Of a DNA stretch of 64,000 nucleotides, positions 25,040 through 33,993 are shown piece by piece; positions within the stretch are counted from its first letter, which is position 1; every line of letters begins with the position of its first letter. The stretch lies in the NCBI RefSeq assembly GCF_008923205.2, contig NZ_WBMS02000003.1:335126-399125 (forward strand), read 5' to 3'. A program made the translations under genes and the position numbers. The DNA is from Actinomadura physcomitrii. GTDB lineage: Bacteria > Actinomycetota > Actinomycetes > Streptosporangiales > Streptosporangiaceae. A model generated the notes under the pieces. The model made no database searches. It saw only the letters and a program-made list of their open reading frames with translations, and was not told the DNA's origin.

Positions 25040-26521
25040 ATGACAGGTACGGACGGGGCGCGAACCGCTCCGGTAGGGCGCAGCCTGGCCATTCTCAGCG
25101 TGGCCGCGCTGGCCTATTCGCTGGCGCAGACCTCGGTGGCGCCCGCATTGGGCGACATGGCCGCGTCCCTGCACACCAGCGTCGACAAGGTGACCTGGAC
25201 AATGACCGGCTACCTGGTGTCGGCGGCCGTGCTGACGCCGGCCTTCGGGCGGCTGGGCGACATGTTCGGCAAGCGCCGGCTACTGGTGATCTCGTTGGCG
25301 GTGTTCGCCATCGGGGGCGCAGTCGCCGCCCTAGGCGACAGTTTGGCCGTGGTGGTGGCCGGACGGGTGGTGATGGGGGCGGGTGGCGGTGTCTTTCCGC
25401 TGTGCTTCGGCATCATCCGCGATGAGTTCCCCGACCAGCGGCGCGCCAGCGCGGTAGGCCTGATCTCGGCCACTGCCGGAGTAGGCGGCGGGCTCGGGTT
25501 GTTGATGGGCGGCCTGCTCGTGGATCATGCCTCCTACCACTGGATCTTCTGGGCGGGCACGGCCATGGCGGTCGCCGCCGCCATCGCGGCGGAGATCCTG
25601 CTGCCGGAGTCGCCGGTCCGTACACCGGGACGCGTCGACATCGTCGGCACGGTCCTGCTCGGGGTGGGCATCACCGCCCCGCTGATCGCGATCAGCCAGG
25701 CCACGTCGTGGGGCTGGACCGGCGGCCGCACGCTGGGGTTGATCGCCGTCGGCCTGGCGGTGCTCGTCGTCTTCGTGCTGGTCGAGCGCCGCACCACCGA
25801 GCCACTGGTCGACATGGCGGTGCTGGGTCGTCCGCCCGTGCTCATGACGAACCTCTCCACGCTGCTGATCGGCTCTGGAATGTTCGGAGTCTTCGTCCTG
25901 GTGCCTCAGCTCGTGGAGACACCCCAGTTGAGCGGGTACGGTTTCGGCGGCGACGCCACCCACGCCGGGCTGCTGATGCTGCCCGGGGGCCTGGCCATGC
26001 TGGTCGCCGGGCCGCTGTCCGGTGTGTTGACCAAGCGTTTCAGTGGCAAGGTGCCCATGGCTCTAGGCGGACTGGTAGCTGCGGTCGGCATGGGCCTGCT
26101 CGCGCTTCAACACGGCTCGCAAGGGACTGTCCTGGCCTACACCACCGTCGTCTTCGCTGGCATCGGCCTTGCGTTCGCTGCCATGCCCAATCTGATCGTG
26201 GATGCCGTTGAAGCGGCCAAGACCGGCGAGGCGACCGGTGTCAACGCCCTCGTCCGCTCCGTGGGGTCCTCGCTCGGCACCCAGGTCATCGCGAGCATTC
26301 TCGCCAATAGCGTCACGGCGCCAAGTCGGTTTCCCACGGAGAACAGCTACACGGTGTCCTTCGTCGTCAGCACCGTCGGTGCACTGGTCGCGGCAGTCGT
26401 CGCCGTGCTCATCCCGCGCGCGCGGCACGATCGCGCGCCGGTGCGGAAGGCGGCCGGCGTCACGGTGCCGCTTTCCACGACCCCGCGCGCCGTCGGCAAG
26501 CAAGGCAATCGGCACACTTGA
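25040..26521 (+). CDS. MFS drug/solute exporter, 14-TM DHA2 type
   Basis: A 493-residue membrane protein with about 14 hydrophobic segments. Motif A-like GRLGDMFGKRR follows TM2, and an antiporter motif C-like AGVGGGLGLLMGGLLVD lies in TM5. This is the DHA2 proton antiporter layout used for multidrug or antibiotic export. GGAGAGG lies upstream. The adjoining TetR gene starts four bases after its stop, the classical efflux pump-repressor pair. It does not carry the 13-bp palindrome and may be independent of the catabolic cluster. Confidence 0.93.
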   Translation: MTGTDGARTAPVGRSLAILSVAALAYSLAQTSVAPALGDMAASLHTSVDKVTWTMTGYLVSAAVLTPAFGRLGDMFGKRRLLVISLAVFAIGGAVAALGDSLAVVVAGRVVMGAGGGVFPLCFGIIRDEFPDQRRASAVGLISATAGVGGGLGLLMGGLLVDHASYHWIFWAGTAMAVAAAIAAEILLPESPVRTPGRVDIVGTVLLGVGITAPLIAISQATSWGWTGGRTLGLIAVGLAVLVVFVLVERRTTEPLVDMAVLGRPPVLMTNLSTLLIGSGMFGVFVLVPQLVETPQLSGYGFGGDATHAGLLMLPGGLAMLVAGPLSGVLTKRFSGKVPMALGGLVAAVGMGLLALQHGSQGTVLAYTTVVFAGIGLAFAAMPNLIVDAVEAAKTGEATGVNALVRSVGSSLGTQVIASILANSVTAPSRFPTENSYTVSFVVSTVGALVAAVVAVLIPRARHDRAPVRKAAGVTVPLSTTPRAVGKQGNRHT

Positions 26522-26525
26522 GAAC

Positions 26526-27116
26526 ATGGACAGTCGGCGCGTCACCCACCCCATGACGGCGGAAGAGCACGACCCGGACTGGTCCGGCCGCCGGTCGGAC
26601 GCCCGCCGCAACCATGAGCGCATCATCACCGCGGCCCTCCAGGTCTTCGCCGAACGGGGCCTGGAGGCCACCATCCCGGAGGTCGCCGCCCGCGCTGGTG
26701 TCGGCAAGGCGACCGTCTACCGGAGCTATCCCACCAAGGGGGAGTTGATCGAGGCCCTCATCCGGCACTGGATCCACAGGATCGAGGAGCGCACGACCGC
26801 CGCCCTTGCCGAACGCGACGCTCGCCAGGCCATGGCCGCGCTGCTCCCCGACGTCTTCGAGATGTTGGCCGCCAACCGGCTTATGGCCGAGGTCATCTAC
26901 GAACACTCCTCGGACGCCGACCACATCATCGGACTGCTCTCCGCCCTTCTGGAGACGGCCAAGGCGCAGGGCGGTGTCCGCCGCGACGCGACCGTGGCCG
27001 ACATCAGGGTCCTCGCAGGCGGCAGCGCCAGGCAACTCGCCCGCCTCGGCATCGTCGACCCGGCGGAATGGCGTCGCTATGGGGAGCTCGTGATGGCCGC
27101 CGTTCGCCCCACCTGA
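26526..27116 (+). CDS. TetR-family regulator of the MFS exporter
   Basis: A 196-residue protein starting four bases after the transporter stop; no strong ribosome binding site, so translational coupling is likely. The N-terminal helix-turn-helix reads ALQVFAERGLEATIPEVAAR then AGVGKATVYRSYPTKGELIEAL, a good TetR match. The C-terminal helical domain should bind an exporter substrate. It probably represses the exporter operon, perhaps via the dyad at 24955. Confidence 0.93.
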   Translation: MDSRRVTHPMTAEEHDPDWSGRRSDARRNHERIITAALQVFAERGLEATIPEVAARAGVGKATVYRSYPTKGELIEALIRHWIHRIEERTTAALAERDARQAMAALLPDVFEMLAANRLMAEVIYEHSSDADHIIGLLSALLETAKAQGGVRRDATVADIRVLAGGSARQLARLGIVDPAEWRRYGELVMAAVRPT

Positions 27117-27170
27117 TGGCGATATGGACTCGGCGGCTCGGCGATCGGAGCTGGAGTCGTCCATCGATGG

Positions 27171-27806
27171 CTACGCGGTTTCGAGAGCGTGCTCGACCAG
27201 CGTGATGAGCACGCTCTTCGCCGAGTCGCGTTCGCGCACGTCGCAGAGCACGATCGGGACGTGCGGATCGATGTCGAGCGCTGTGCGGATCTCTTTGAGC
27301 GTGTGGGCCCGGGCGCCTTCGAAGCAGTTGACGGCCACGATGAACGGTGTCCCGCGCTGTTCGAAATAGTCGATGGCGGCGAAGCTCGCCGTCAGCCGCC
27401 GCGTGTCGATCAGCACCACGGCACCGATGGCGCCGTAGGCCATCTCATCCCACATGAACCAGAAGCGTTCCTGGCCCGGCGTACCGAACAGGTAGAGCGT
27501 GATGCCGTCATCGAAGGCGAGGCGCCCGAAGTCCATGGCAACGGTCGTGGTGGTCTTTCCCTCCACGCCGTGAAGGTCGTCCACATCGGTGCTGACGTCA
27601 GTGAGCACCTCCTCGGTGTGCAGGGGGCGGATCTCGCTGACGGCCCCGACAAGGGTCGTCTTGCCGACTCCGAAGCCTCCGGCGATGAGGACCTTCAGCG
27701 CCAGGTGGGAACCGTCGTCGGCGGAGATGGCGTCGCGCCAGTCGCCGGCGGACGCGGCGGAGGCCTCGGCGGAAGAGGAGGCGGGATCAGAGCGCGCGAA
27801 GATCAT
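27171..27806 (-). CDS. cvnD: Conservon small GTPase (CvnD-like)
   Basis: A 211-residue Ras-like GTPase with P-loop GGFGVGKT (residues 43-50), switch region TTTTVAMDFGRL and G3-like GTPGQERF. The NKxD base-specificity motif is degenerate (VNCFEGA), as usual in conservon GTPases. The serine/alanine-rich N-terminal 35 residues are probably unstructured. It is the fourth gene of a cvnA-B-C-D set and overlaps cvnC by 20 bases. Conservons form a membrane-associated signalling complex resembling eukaryotic G-protein systems. Confidence 0.94.
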   Translation of the reverse strand: MIFARSDPASSSAEASAASAGDWRDAISADDGSHLALKVLIAGGFGVGKTTLVGAVSEIRPLHTEEVLTDVSTDVDDLHGVEGKTTTTVAMDFGRLAFDDGITLYLFGTPGQERFWFMWDEMAYGAIGAVVLIDTRRLTASFAAIDYFEQRGTPFIVAVNCFEGARAHTLKEIRTALDIDPHVPIVLCDVRERDSAKSVLITLVEHALETA

Positions 27807-28161
27807 CGAGGACTCTCTGCAGGATTTCAGGGGACGGGCGTTCCGCCAGAGGCGCCGCGCGGCGCTCTTCGAGCAGACCCTGCTGGTAGAGGTCGGCCAA
27901 GAGCACGTGCATCACGCCCAGGGGGAGGTTCATTTCAGAGGTCAGATCCGCCACGGTGGCCGGCCTCCGGCACATCTCGAGAATGCGCTGCTGTTCGAGC
28001 GCCAGCCGCGCACGCTCCTGCGGCGACCTCCCGGTGACGACGAGCATCGTGACGAGGTCCAAGCGGAAGCCCTGCACACGCGTGCGTCCTCTGGTCAGTG
28101 CGTACGGGCGGACCAGAGGACCGGCCTCCGCATTGAGTCGGCGTTCTCTCGGAGAGTCCAT
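27787..28161 (-). CDS. cvnC: DUF742 protein of the conservon (CvnC-like)
   Basis: A 124-residue DUF742 protein: GPLVRPYALTRGRTRV at the N-terminus and a winged-helix-like part (ILEMCRRPATVADLTSEMNL then PLGVMHVLLADLYQQGLL). In conservons this protein links the Roadblock protein and GTPase. It overlaps the GTPase gene and follows cvnB by 10 bases. Confidence 0.94.
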   Translation of the reverse strand: MDSPRERRLNAEAGPLVRPYALTRGRTRVQGFRLDLVTMLVVTGRSPQERARLALEQQRILEMCRRPATVADLTSEMNLPLGVMHVLLADLYQQGLLEERRAAPLAERPSPEILQRVLDDLRAL

Positions 28162-28171
28162 CTCCGACGCC

Positions 28172-28615
28172 TCAACTCGTGTCCCGTGCGGAAGCCGCTA
28201 TGCCTTCGGCGCTCCAGCCGCCCGTCCGCGGCGCCGCGGTCAGTTGGCTGCGCACCCGCTTGACCAGCATCGCCATCTCATACGCGACCAGGCCGGTGTT
28301 GCCTCCCGCATCCGCGAAGACGGCCAGGCAGCTTCCGCTGCCGGCGGCCGAGACGAAGAACAGCGCGTCCTCCATTTCGATGATCGTCTGCCGGACCTCG
28401 TCCCGTGCGAAGTGCTCCCGCGCGCCGTTGGCGAGGCTGTAGAAGCCGGAGGAGATCGCCGCGAGGTGCTCCGCCTCTTCTCGGCCCATCGATCGGGAAG
28501 CCCCCATGAGCAGACCGTCCCGTGAGAGGAGAACGGCCTGCCGGACCTCTCGCACCCGGTCTACGAGATCGTCGAGCAGCCAACTCGGATCCGCGCCTCC
28601 GCGGTGCTGCGTCAT
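28172..28615 (-). CDS. cvnB: Roadblock/LC7 protein of the conservon (CvnB-like)
   Basis: A 147-residue Roadblock/LC7 domain protein: WLLDDLVDRVREVRQAVLLS, then DGLLMGASRSM, and LAVFADAGGNTGLVAYEMA. It likely controls nucleotide turnover of the partner GTPase. Its ATG overlaps the stop of cvnA by four bases, so the sensor and this protein are made together. Confidence 0.95.
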   Translation of the reverse strand: MTQHRGGADPSWLLDDLVDRVREVRQAVLLSRDGLLMGASRSMGREEAEHLAAISSGFYSLANGAREHFARDEVRQTIIEMEDALFFVSAAGSGSCLAVFADAGGNTGLVAYEMAMLVKRVRSQLTAAPRTGGWSAEGIAASARDTS

Positions 28616-31041
28616 TGTCCCCCCTGTTGGGTTGTCGGATCCTCGAACACCGCCGACCGGTGCTCGTCGTCTCTGCGTCCGGCGGTCCAGCCCGCCTGCA
28701 GGGAGGAGAGCAGGTCGCGGTTCTGTTCCGCGGGCCGGTCGCCCGGCTCCGCGCGGCCGCCGGCCGTGCTTGTCCTCGCGCGCCGCCGCTGCAGTTGCGG
28801 AGCCAGATGGCGCTGGCGGGCACGGCGCGGCAGGCCACCGGTCTCGACGTCGTACTCCTCGACCTCGTCGCCGCCGGGACTGGCCGGTGTCTCGGCCGTG
28901 ACCGCGTCAGGCCGCGGCTTCGACGAAGACCGCGTCGGCGAGAGGGGAAGAGCCGCCGGCGCATCAGGCGCGCGGTGCCGCCCGTCGATCGGCCTTCGCA
29001 AGGTGCGGTTGCCCGCCGGGACTTGCGCGGGCGGTGCTTCGTGCGGGACCCGCCCCTGTTCGGCCGGTGGTGGTGAGACCTGTGAGTGCATGCCCTGCTC
29101 CCCGTTTTGCGGACTATCCGAAGAGGTGAGCAGTGCCGGGGGAAGGAGGACGACCGCGGTGACACCGCCGTAGGCCGACGGCTGGAGGACGACCTTGATG
29201 CCGTGACGCTGAGCGAGCCTGGCCACGATGAACAAGCCGAGCCGGTCGCTGTCCGCCAGATCGAACTCCGGCGGATCCGCCAGCCGCGCATTGATGTCCG
29301 TTAGATCGCCGGGTTCGAGGCCGACTCCGCGGTCGATCACCTCGATGGCCAGCCCGTTGCCGACCCGTTCGGCTCGCACCAGCACCTCGGTGGTCGGCGG
29401 GGAGAAGGAGGTCGCGTTCTCGATCAGCTCGGCCAGAAGATGCACGACGTCCGCCACTACCGCTCCGGACACCAGTGTGGGCGCCAAAGCCATGACGTCC
29501 ACCCGGGCGTACTCTTCGACCTCGGCCAGCGCCGCCCGCAACAGCTGCTCCGCGGCCACCGGTTCGCTCCACCCACGGACGTTCTGGTTGCCCGAGAGGA
29601 TGACCAGGCCCTCGGCGTGGCGGCGCATCCGGGTAGTCAGGTGGTCCAGGCGGAAGAGATTCTCCAACTCGTCGGGATCCGACGTACCGCGTTCCATCGC
29701 GTCCAGCATCTGCAACTGCCGGTGAAGCAGCGATTGGCTTCGCCAGGCGAGATTGATGAAGACGCGGCTGACCCCGGCGCGCACCTGCGCTTCGCCGACC
29801 GCGGTCTCGATGGCGGTGCGCTGCACGGTGGTGAACGCTTCCGCCAGCGAGGCGATCTCCGCGGTGCGGCCGGCGCCGATGTCCGGCGCCTCGTCCGCCA
29901 CGCTCACCTTTTCGCCGCGGCGCAGCCGCGCCACGACTTCCGGCAATTGCGATCTGGCCAGTTCCTGCGCGGCGCCTTGGAGATTGCGCAGATCGCGGGC
30001 GATGTCGCGGCCGAGCACGCCCGACAGGACCACCGAAGCGACGACCACCAGGAGTCCGAAACCGCAGACGAGTACGAGTTGGACGGTGATCTCGCGACCC
30101 GCGGACTTGTTCTCAGCACCGAGGACGTCGGTGGCTCTCACCGCGTTCTCCCACCAGGCCTGCGATGTGGGCGGCATAACCTGCGACCATTCGGCCAGCA
30201 CCGCCGGGGGGAGCCTGCGCGCGGGGGAGGCCACGATTTTCTGCTCGAGCTGCTGAAAGCGCGTGTACTGCGGTGAACGGACCATCGCGCGGTAGGCATC
30301 GCGGACGGTCTGGCTCGGACCGTTGAAGGTGCGTTCCGACAGGTGATCGCGATTGGCGGCAGCCTGGACGAAGGCGGCGTACTCGGTCGGCGAGAACCGA
30401 CCACCGCGTGCTCGCGTCGCTGTCAGGAGGGCGTCTTCGCGGAGCATGTAGTCACGCGCCCAGTTGGTGTCCACAAGCGTCTGCGTCGTCTGGTACAGCC
30501 GGGTGTCGTCGGACTTGACCAGATCGCTCAGCGCGGCGTTGGTGCCGTCGAACAGGCCGCTGTACTGCTGGATGGCTTCCAGCGGAGTGATGGATCGTGC
30601 TTCGATCCGCTTGCGAAGGGCGGGCAGTCCCTCATAGCGCCGGCCGAGATCGCTCACCAGCTCCCGGGTGCGGTCGCCGGTCCGGTCGCTCGCCTTGGGC
30701 AGTGCCTGCCGCCGGAATGCGATCAGTGCGGCGTCCGTGGCCTGCTGCCGCGTGCGGAGAGTGTTCTCGGCCTGGGGGCCAGGCGATGCGAGGGCGGCGA
30801 CGGCGGCGGTGCGCTCCGCCTGAAGGGCGTACCCCATCAGCCCGATCGGCCGGGAGATGCCATAGACGATCCCGTTGAACTCGCTCCGGGCGATCGTCGC
30901 CTTCAACGAGATCACTGCGGCGAAGGCCCAGAGAGCCAGCAGTGACGCCAGCGGGAGGAGGAGCAGGAACCCGATGCGGCGGCCGACCGGGCGTCTGCGG
31001 ACTCGCTTCGCAGCGCGACGTCCGTTCCCGTTCTTCGACAC
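28612..31041 (-). CDS. cvnA: Conservon sensor histidine kinase-like protein (CvnA-like)
   Basis: An 809-residue membrane sensor. TM1 is at about residues 22-46 and TM2 at about 325-350, enclosing an extracytoplasmic nitrate/nitrite-sensor-type helical domain. A HAMP-like linker follows, then a helix with LLHRQLQMLDAMERG and an HATPase domain with N-box ELIENATSFSPPTTEV, DRGVGLEPGDL and DRLGLFIVARLAQRHGIKV. The last 150 residues are Pro/Arg/Ser-rich and probably disordered. A palindrome copy 41 bases upstream places the conservon in the same putative regulon as the catabolic genes. Confidence 0.94.
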   Translation of the reverse strand: MSKNGNGRRAAKRVRRRPVGRRIGFLLLLPLASLLALWAFAAVISLKATIARSEFNGIVYGISRPIGLMGYALQAERTAAVAALASPGPQAENTLRTRQQATDAALIAFRRQALPKASDRTGDRTRELVSDLGRRYEGLPALRKRIEARSITPLEAIQQYSGLFDGTNAALSDLVKSDDTRLYQTTQTLVDTNWARDYMLREDALLTATRARGGRFSPTEYAAFVQAAANRDHLSERTFNGPSQTVRDAYRAMVRSPQYTRFQQLEQKIVASPARRLPPAVLAEWSQVMPPTSQAWWENAVRATDVLGAENKSAGREITVQLVLVCGFGLLVVVASVVLSGVLGRDIARDLRNLQGAAQELARSQLPEVVARLRRGEKVSVADEAPDIGAGRTAEIASLAEAFTTVQRTAIETAVGEAQVRAGVSRVFINLAWRSQSLLHRQLQMLDAMERGTSDPDELENLFRLDHLTTRMRRHAEGLVILSGNQNVRGWSEPVAAEQLLRAALAEVEEYARVDVMALAPTLVSGAVVADVVHLLAELIENATSFSPPTTEVLVRAERVGNGLAIEVIDRGVGLEPGDLTDINARLADPPEFDLADSDRLGLFIVARLAQRHGIKVVLQPSAYGGVTAVVLLPPALLTSSDSPQNGEQGMHSQVSPPPAEQGRVPHEAPPAQVPAGNRTLRRPIDGRHRAPDAPAALPLSPTRSSSKPRPDAVTAETPASPGGDEVEEYDVETGGLPRRARQRHLAPQLQRRRARTSTAGGRAEPGDRPAEQNRDLLSSLQAGWTAGRRDDEHRSAVFEDPTTQQGGQ

Positions 31042-31081
31042 ACGCGTCTCCAGAGGGCTGCGGCAAATTTATCGAGAGCAC

Positions 31082-31094
31082 GTATCCTGCATCC
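31082..31094. promoter_or_regulatory. 13-bp palindrome, site H
   Basis: GTATCCTGCATCC, 9 of 10 fixed positions, 41 bases upstream of the conservon sensor gene. Confidence 0.5.
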
Positions 31095-31134
31095 GGTACT
31101 CGAGGGAGTGCAAGGGGAACGGCGATTTGCATGC

Positions 31135-31176
31135 CGGTGCGTGCGCCCGGTATGCACCGTCCGGGCGCACGCACCG
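31135..31176 (-). terminator. Hairpin terminator after the substrate-binding lipoprotein
   Basis: A perfect 16-bp stem CGGTGCGTGCGCCCGG / CCGGGCGCACGCACCG with a 10-base loop, about 70 bases past the stop of the lipoprotein gene on the minus strand and before the conservon promoter. Confidence 0.65.
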
Positions 31177-31243
31177 ACGTGCTCCGCTTCGCGGTCGACC
31201 CGGAGAGCGTGCCCGTGGCGCTCACCGGAATCGGCTCCGATCG

Positions 31244-32431
31244 CTAACGGAACGCCTTGACGGAACCGGCCGTCGTTATCTTGTCGCCCTCCACTTTCAG
31301 GGCGAAGATCTCGGTATTGAAGACCCGCGGGGCCGTGCCGCCGAGGATTGTGGACGGCTTGGTGAAGTCGATCGGCCCGGTCAGGCCGCCGGTGTTCAGC
31401 GTCGTCTTCTTCAGCACGTCCAGGAACGCCTTCCGCGTAACGTTGGGGAGGCGGCGTGCGACCTCGGCGAACTGCTCGATCGCCAGCCAGCTCTGCATCG
31501 CGGTGCCGTTCGCATATTCGGGGTGCCCGGCCTTCTCCTGTTGCTCGCTGAACGTCTTCCACCGCCCGTTGCCGCGATCGAAGTCGTCGGCCATGTAGAG
31601 ATCGTCTGTTGCCCCGCCCAACTGCTTTTTGAGCAGTTGCTTGGAGAAGACCGCGCCGGCCAGGACGACCGGGCCCTTGTAGCCCTGCTGGCGGATCGTA
31701 CGGGTCACCTTCGATGCCAGATCGGTGGTGAGGACGAGGATGACCGAGTCCGGCTTCTTGGCCAGGAGCGAGGCCACCTGCGCCGAGACGTCCGCCGAAC
31801 TGCGCGGAATCGCGACCTGGGCCGCCGTGCTCACGTTGCGGGACTTGAACACCCACTGGTTCAGCAGTGAGGGGACGATCTGCCCCGCGGGCACGTCGAG
31901 GAAGCCGACCGCCGGGTGCTTGGAGTGGAGCAGGTCGGCCGCGATCGCGCCCTGGCCCGCGGCCGTCCCGAGCGAGCCTCCGACGAGCGGGAAGAAGATC
32001 GGCGAGGTGAAGTCGCTGGTGACGTAGGGGCTGCTGCCGAACGCGGCCATCCCCGCGGCTTGCAGTACCGGGTTGGTGCTGGAACCGAAGTTGCTGCCGC
32101 CGCCCACCACCGCGACCGCCCCGGATGACACTGCGTCGCGGGCGCATGTGGCGGCGGTGTTGGGGTTGTCGTTGTTGCGGCAGATGGTGAGGGAGATCGG
32201 GTGGTTGTTGATGCCGCCATGCCCGTTCACGTCCGCCACCGCCGCCTTCAGTCCGGCGGAGAAGTAGTCGGCGCTGAGCGAGTCGACGATACTCGCGATC
32301 TTGATCGGCGTCCCCGTGGCAGGGTTGGGGGCGTCGTTCTTCTTCTCGTCCGCCTTGCTTCCGTTGCAAGCGGCCGAGGCCAGCACGGAGGCCGCCGCCA
32401 CCGCCGCTGCCCATGATCGTCTTGCCTTCAT
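31244..32431 (-). CDS. ABC importer substrate-binding lipoprotein, branched-chain amino acid type
   Basis: Start ATG 32431, with AGGAGG 7 bases upstream; an in-frame start at 32449 is less likely. The 395-residue protein begins with a lipoprotein signal (basic KARR, hydrophobic core, lipobox LASAAC), followed by a type I periplasmic-binding fold (PIKIASIVDSLSADYFSAG; INNHPISLTICRNNDNPNT; VVGGGSNFGSSTNPV). Members deliver amino acids, amides, urea or aromatic and other carboxylates to LivHMGF-type pumps. The pump genes are at 34.9-38.5 kb on the other strand. A palindrome copy lies 27 bases upstream. Confidence 0.93.
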   Translation of the reverse strand: MKARRSWAAAVAAASVLASAACNGSKADEKKNDAPNPATGTPIKIASIVDSLSADYFSAGLKAAVADVNGHGGINNHPISLTICRNNDNPNTAATCARDAVSSGAVAVVGGGSNFGSSTNPVLQAAGMAAFGSSPYVTSDFTSPIFFPLVGGSLGTAAGQGAIAADLLHSKHPAVGFLDVPAGQIVPSLLNQWVFKSRNVSTAAQVAIPRSSADVSAQVASLLAKKPDSVILVLTTDLASKVTRTIRQQGYKGPVVLAGAVFSKQLLKKQLGGATDDLYMADDFDRGNGRWKTFSEQQEKAGHPEYANGTAMQSWLAIEQFAEVARRLPNVTRKAFLDVLKKTTLNTGGLTGPIDFTKPSTILGGTAPRVFNTEIFALKVEGDKITTAGSVKAFR

Positions 32432-32457
32432 ATGTCCTCCTGCGGCCAATGAGTGCT

Positions 32458-32470
32458 GGATGCAGGATGT
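32458..32470. promoter_or_regulatory. 13-bp palindrome, site I
   Basis: GGATGCAGGATGT, 8 of 10 fixed positions and identical to part of site K. It is 27 bases upstream of the lipoprotein gene, in the region divergent to the ALDH-like gene. Confidence 0.45.
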
Positions 32471-32699
32471 ACGATCCGCCTGTTCGGAGGCAATGGTCTC
32501 GGGTCATTCAGTTTGAGAGAAGCGTTTGGGCCGCTTCGCGGCGGAGTGGGCGCGCCCAGGCTTCGGTGCCAGATCGGACGAGTGGCGTCGCGGGCGCGTC
32601 CGGTGCCGGAAACTCGTTTCGCACCTATTGCGGACTTCATCGGACCGTAATACCGTTCCCGCAGGTGACCCTCTGTACGACCGGCGCGCGGGAGTGGGT

Positions 32700-33884
32700 A
32701 TGAAGCGAAGCGGCAGTGGCGAGAACTCCCTCGCGGGCGAGGCGTGGGTCTGCTCGGCGGTCACCGGGCGGTCGCTCGGACGGGTGGCGCTGGCAGAGGC
32801 GGAGGACGTGTTCGAAGCGCTACGGCACGCCAGGTCGGCGGCGCGGGGCTGGGCCGGGGCGCTGGGGGAGACCAGGCGCTCGGCGGCGGGAAGGCTCGTG
32901 GCCGAGATCGATCGGCGGCGTGTCGAGATCGCCCGATTGCTCGCCGAAGAGGTGGGCGTTCCGATCACACCGCTGGTGACGTCACGCTCGGTGGAACGTT
33001 CGGACGCGCGGCGCGGGGCGCACGGCGTGAGCGGCAGGGTCGTAGCTTGGAACGACCCGATGGCCGGCACCGCCGACCTCATTCTTCCGGCTCTGCTCGC
33101 CGGCCAGGCGTGCGTCCTGGTGGTCGCACCTGAGATCGCGTTGAGCGGCTCTGTGCTGGCCGATGCGGTGCACGCCGCTGGCCTGCCCGCCGGATTGGTG
33201 GCGGTGCTTCCGGGAGGTCCGGCGGCGGCCGAGACATTGCTCGCCGCGGGTGTCGACGCTGGAGCGCGCTGGGGCGAACCGGAGCGCGCGGCGGCGTCGG
33301 TGCTGCTGACCCCGGACGTCGACCTCGGCCCGTTCCTTACCGCCCTACCTGGAGACAGCCTTGCGGGCAATGGGCAGTATCCGCGGGACCGGGCCCGCAT
33401 TCTGGTGCCGCGGGGGCGCTTCGCAGAGATCGTCGAGGCGGTGACGGAGGTCAGCGCCGCACTGCGGGTGGGCGATCCGAGGGATCCGGGTGTCCAGATC
33501 GGTCCCGTGATCGACGACTGGAACCTCGAGGCGCTGGAGGCGGCCATCGCCTGCGCTTGGCGTGCCGGTGCACGCGTCACGCTGGGAGGGGCCCGGCACC
33601 GCGGGTGGGAGGACGGCTGTTTCCTGGAGCCGACCGTCGTCGCCGGCGCCGATCCGCTGAGTCCGGCCGTGCATCCTCCGGTGCCGGGTCCGCTGCTCGC
33701 CCTGATCCCGTACGAGGGTGAGCAGCGCGACGCGAAACGGATGGCGCGGCGGGCCGGGCTCCGGATCGACGCGGCGTGGGGCGCGAACGGCCTCGAAGCG
33801 CTGGGCGGGCGAGGTGCCCGAGGCGCCGAGTTCGGAGCGGGTCTCGCAATCGAGACCGCCGTATTGGCCGCCCGCAGCTCCTGA
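32700..33884 (+). CDS. Aldehyde dehydrogenase-like protein without catalytic residues
   Basis: Start ATG 32700, with GGGAG upstream. The 394-residue product follows the ALDH fold in order (VSGRVVAWNDPMAGTADLIL; AAGLPAGLVAVLPGG; RVGDPRDPGVQIGPVID; GGARHRGWEDGCFLEPTVV). However, it is about 80 residues shorter than normal. FTGS and ELGGK cannot be found, the nucleophile motif GQxC reads GQYP, and EEIFGP reads PPVPGP. The frame is uninterrupted and has normal codon use, so it looks like a maintained non-catalytic relative rather than fresh decay. A structural or ligand-binding role is possible but unproven. It is divergent from the lipoprotein gene. Confidence 0.75.
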   Translation: MKRSGSGENSLAGEAWVCSAVTGRSLGRVALAEAEDVFEALRHARSAARGWAGALGETRRSAAGRLVAEIDRRRVEIARLLAEEVGVPITPLVTSRSVERSDARRGAHGVSGRVVAWNDPMAGTADLILPALLAGQACVLVVAPEIALSGSVLADAVHAAGLPAGLVAVLPGGPAAAETLLAAGVDAGARWGEPERAAASVLLTPDVDLGPFLTALPGDSLAGNGQYPRDRARILVPRGRFAEIVEAVTEVSAALRVGDPRDPGVQIGPVIDDWNLEALEAAIACAWRAGARVTLGGARHRGWEDGCFLEPTVVAGADPLSPAVHPPVPGPLLALIPYEGEQRDAKRMARRAGLRIDAAWGANGLEALGGRGARGAEFGAGLAIETAVLAARSS

Positions 33885-33946
33885 CCGGCGCCGCGGCGCT
33901 CGCAGTACCCGATCGGGCCGAAGCCGTTCCGGCCTGTGGCATCTTT

Positions 33947-33959
33947 GAGTCCTGGATGC
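33947..33959. promoter_or_regulatory. 13-bp palindrome, site J
   Basis: GAGTCCTGGATGC, 9 of 10 fixed positions, 34 bases upstream of the dienelactone-hydrolase-like gene; identical to site K. Confidence 0.55.
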
Positions 33960-33993
33960 AAGTATTCACATCTGGTGACTCAGGGAGGAAGCC

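Noticed and set aside
32504..33961. A 485-codon minus-strand frame opposite the degenerate ALDH-like gene
   Set aside because: I considered that this might be the real gene because the plus-strand protein lacks catalytic residues, but the shadow is Ser/Arg/Pro-rich without any motif while the plus strand keeps ALDH order.
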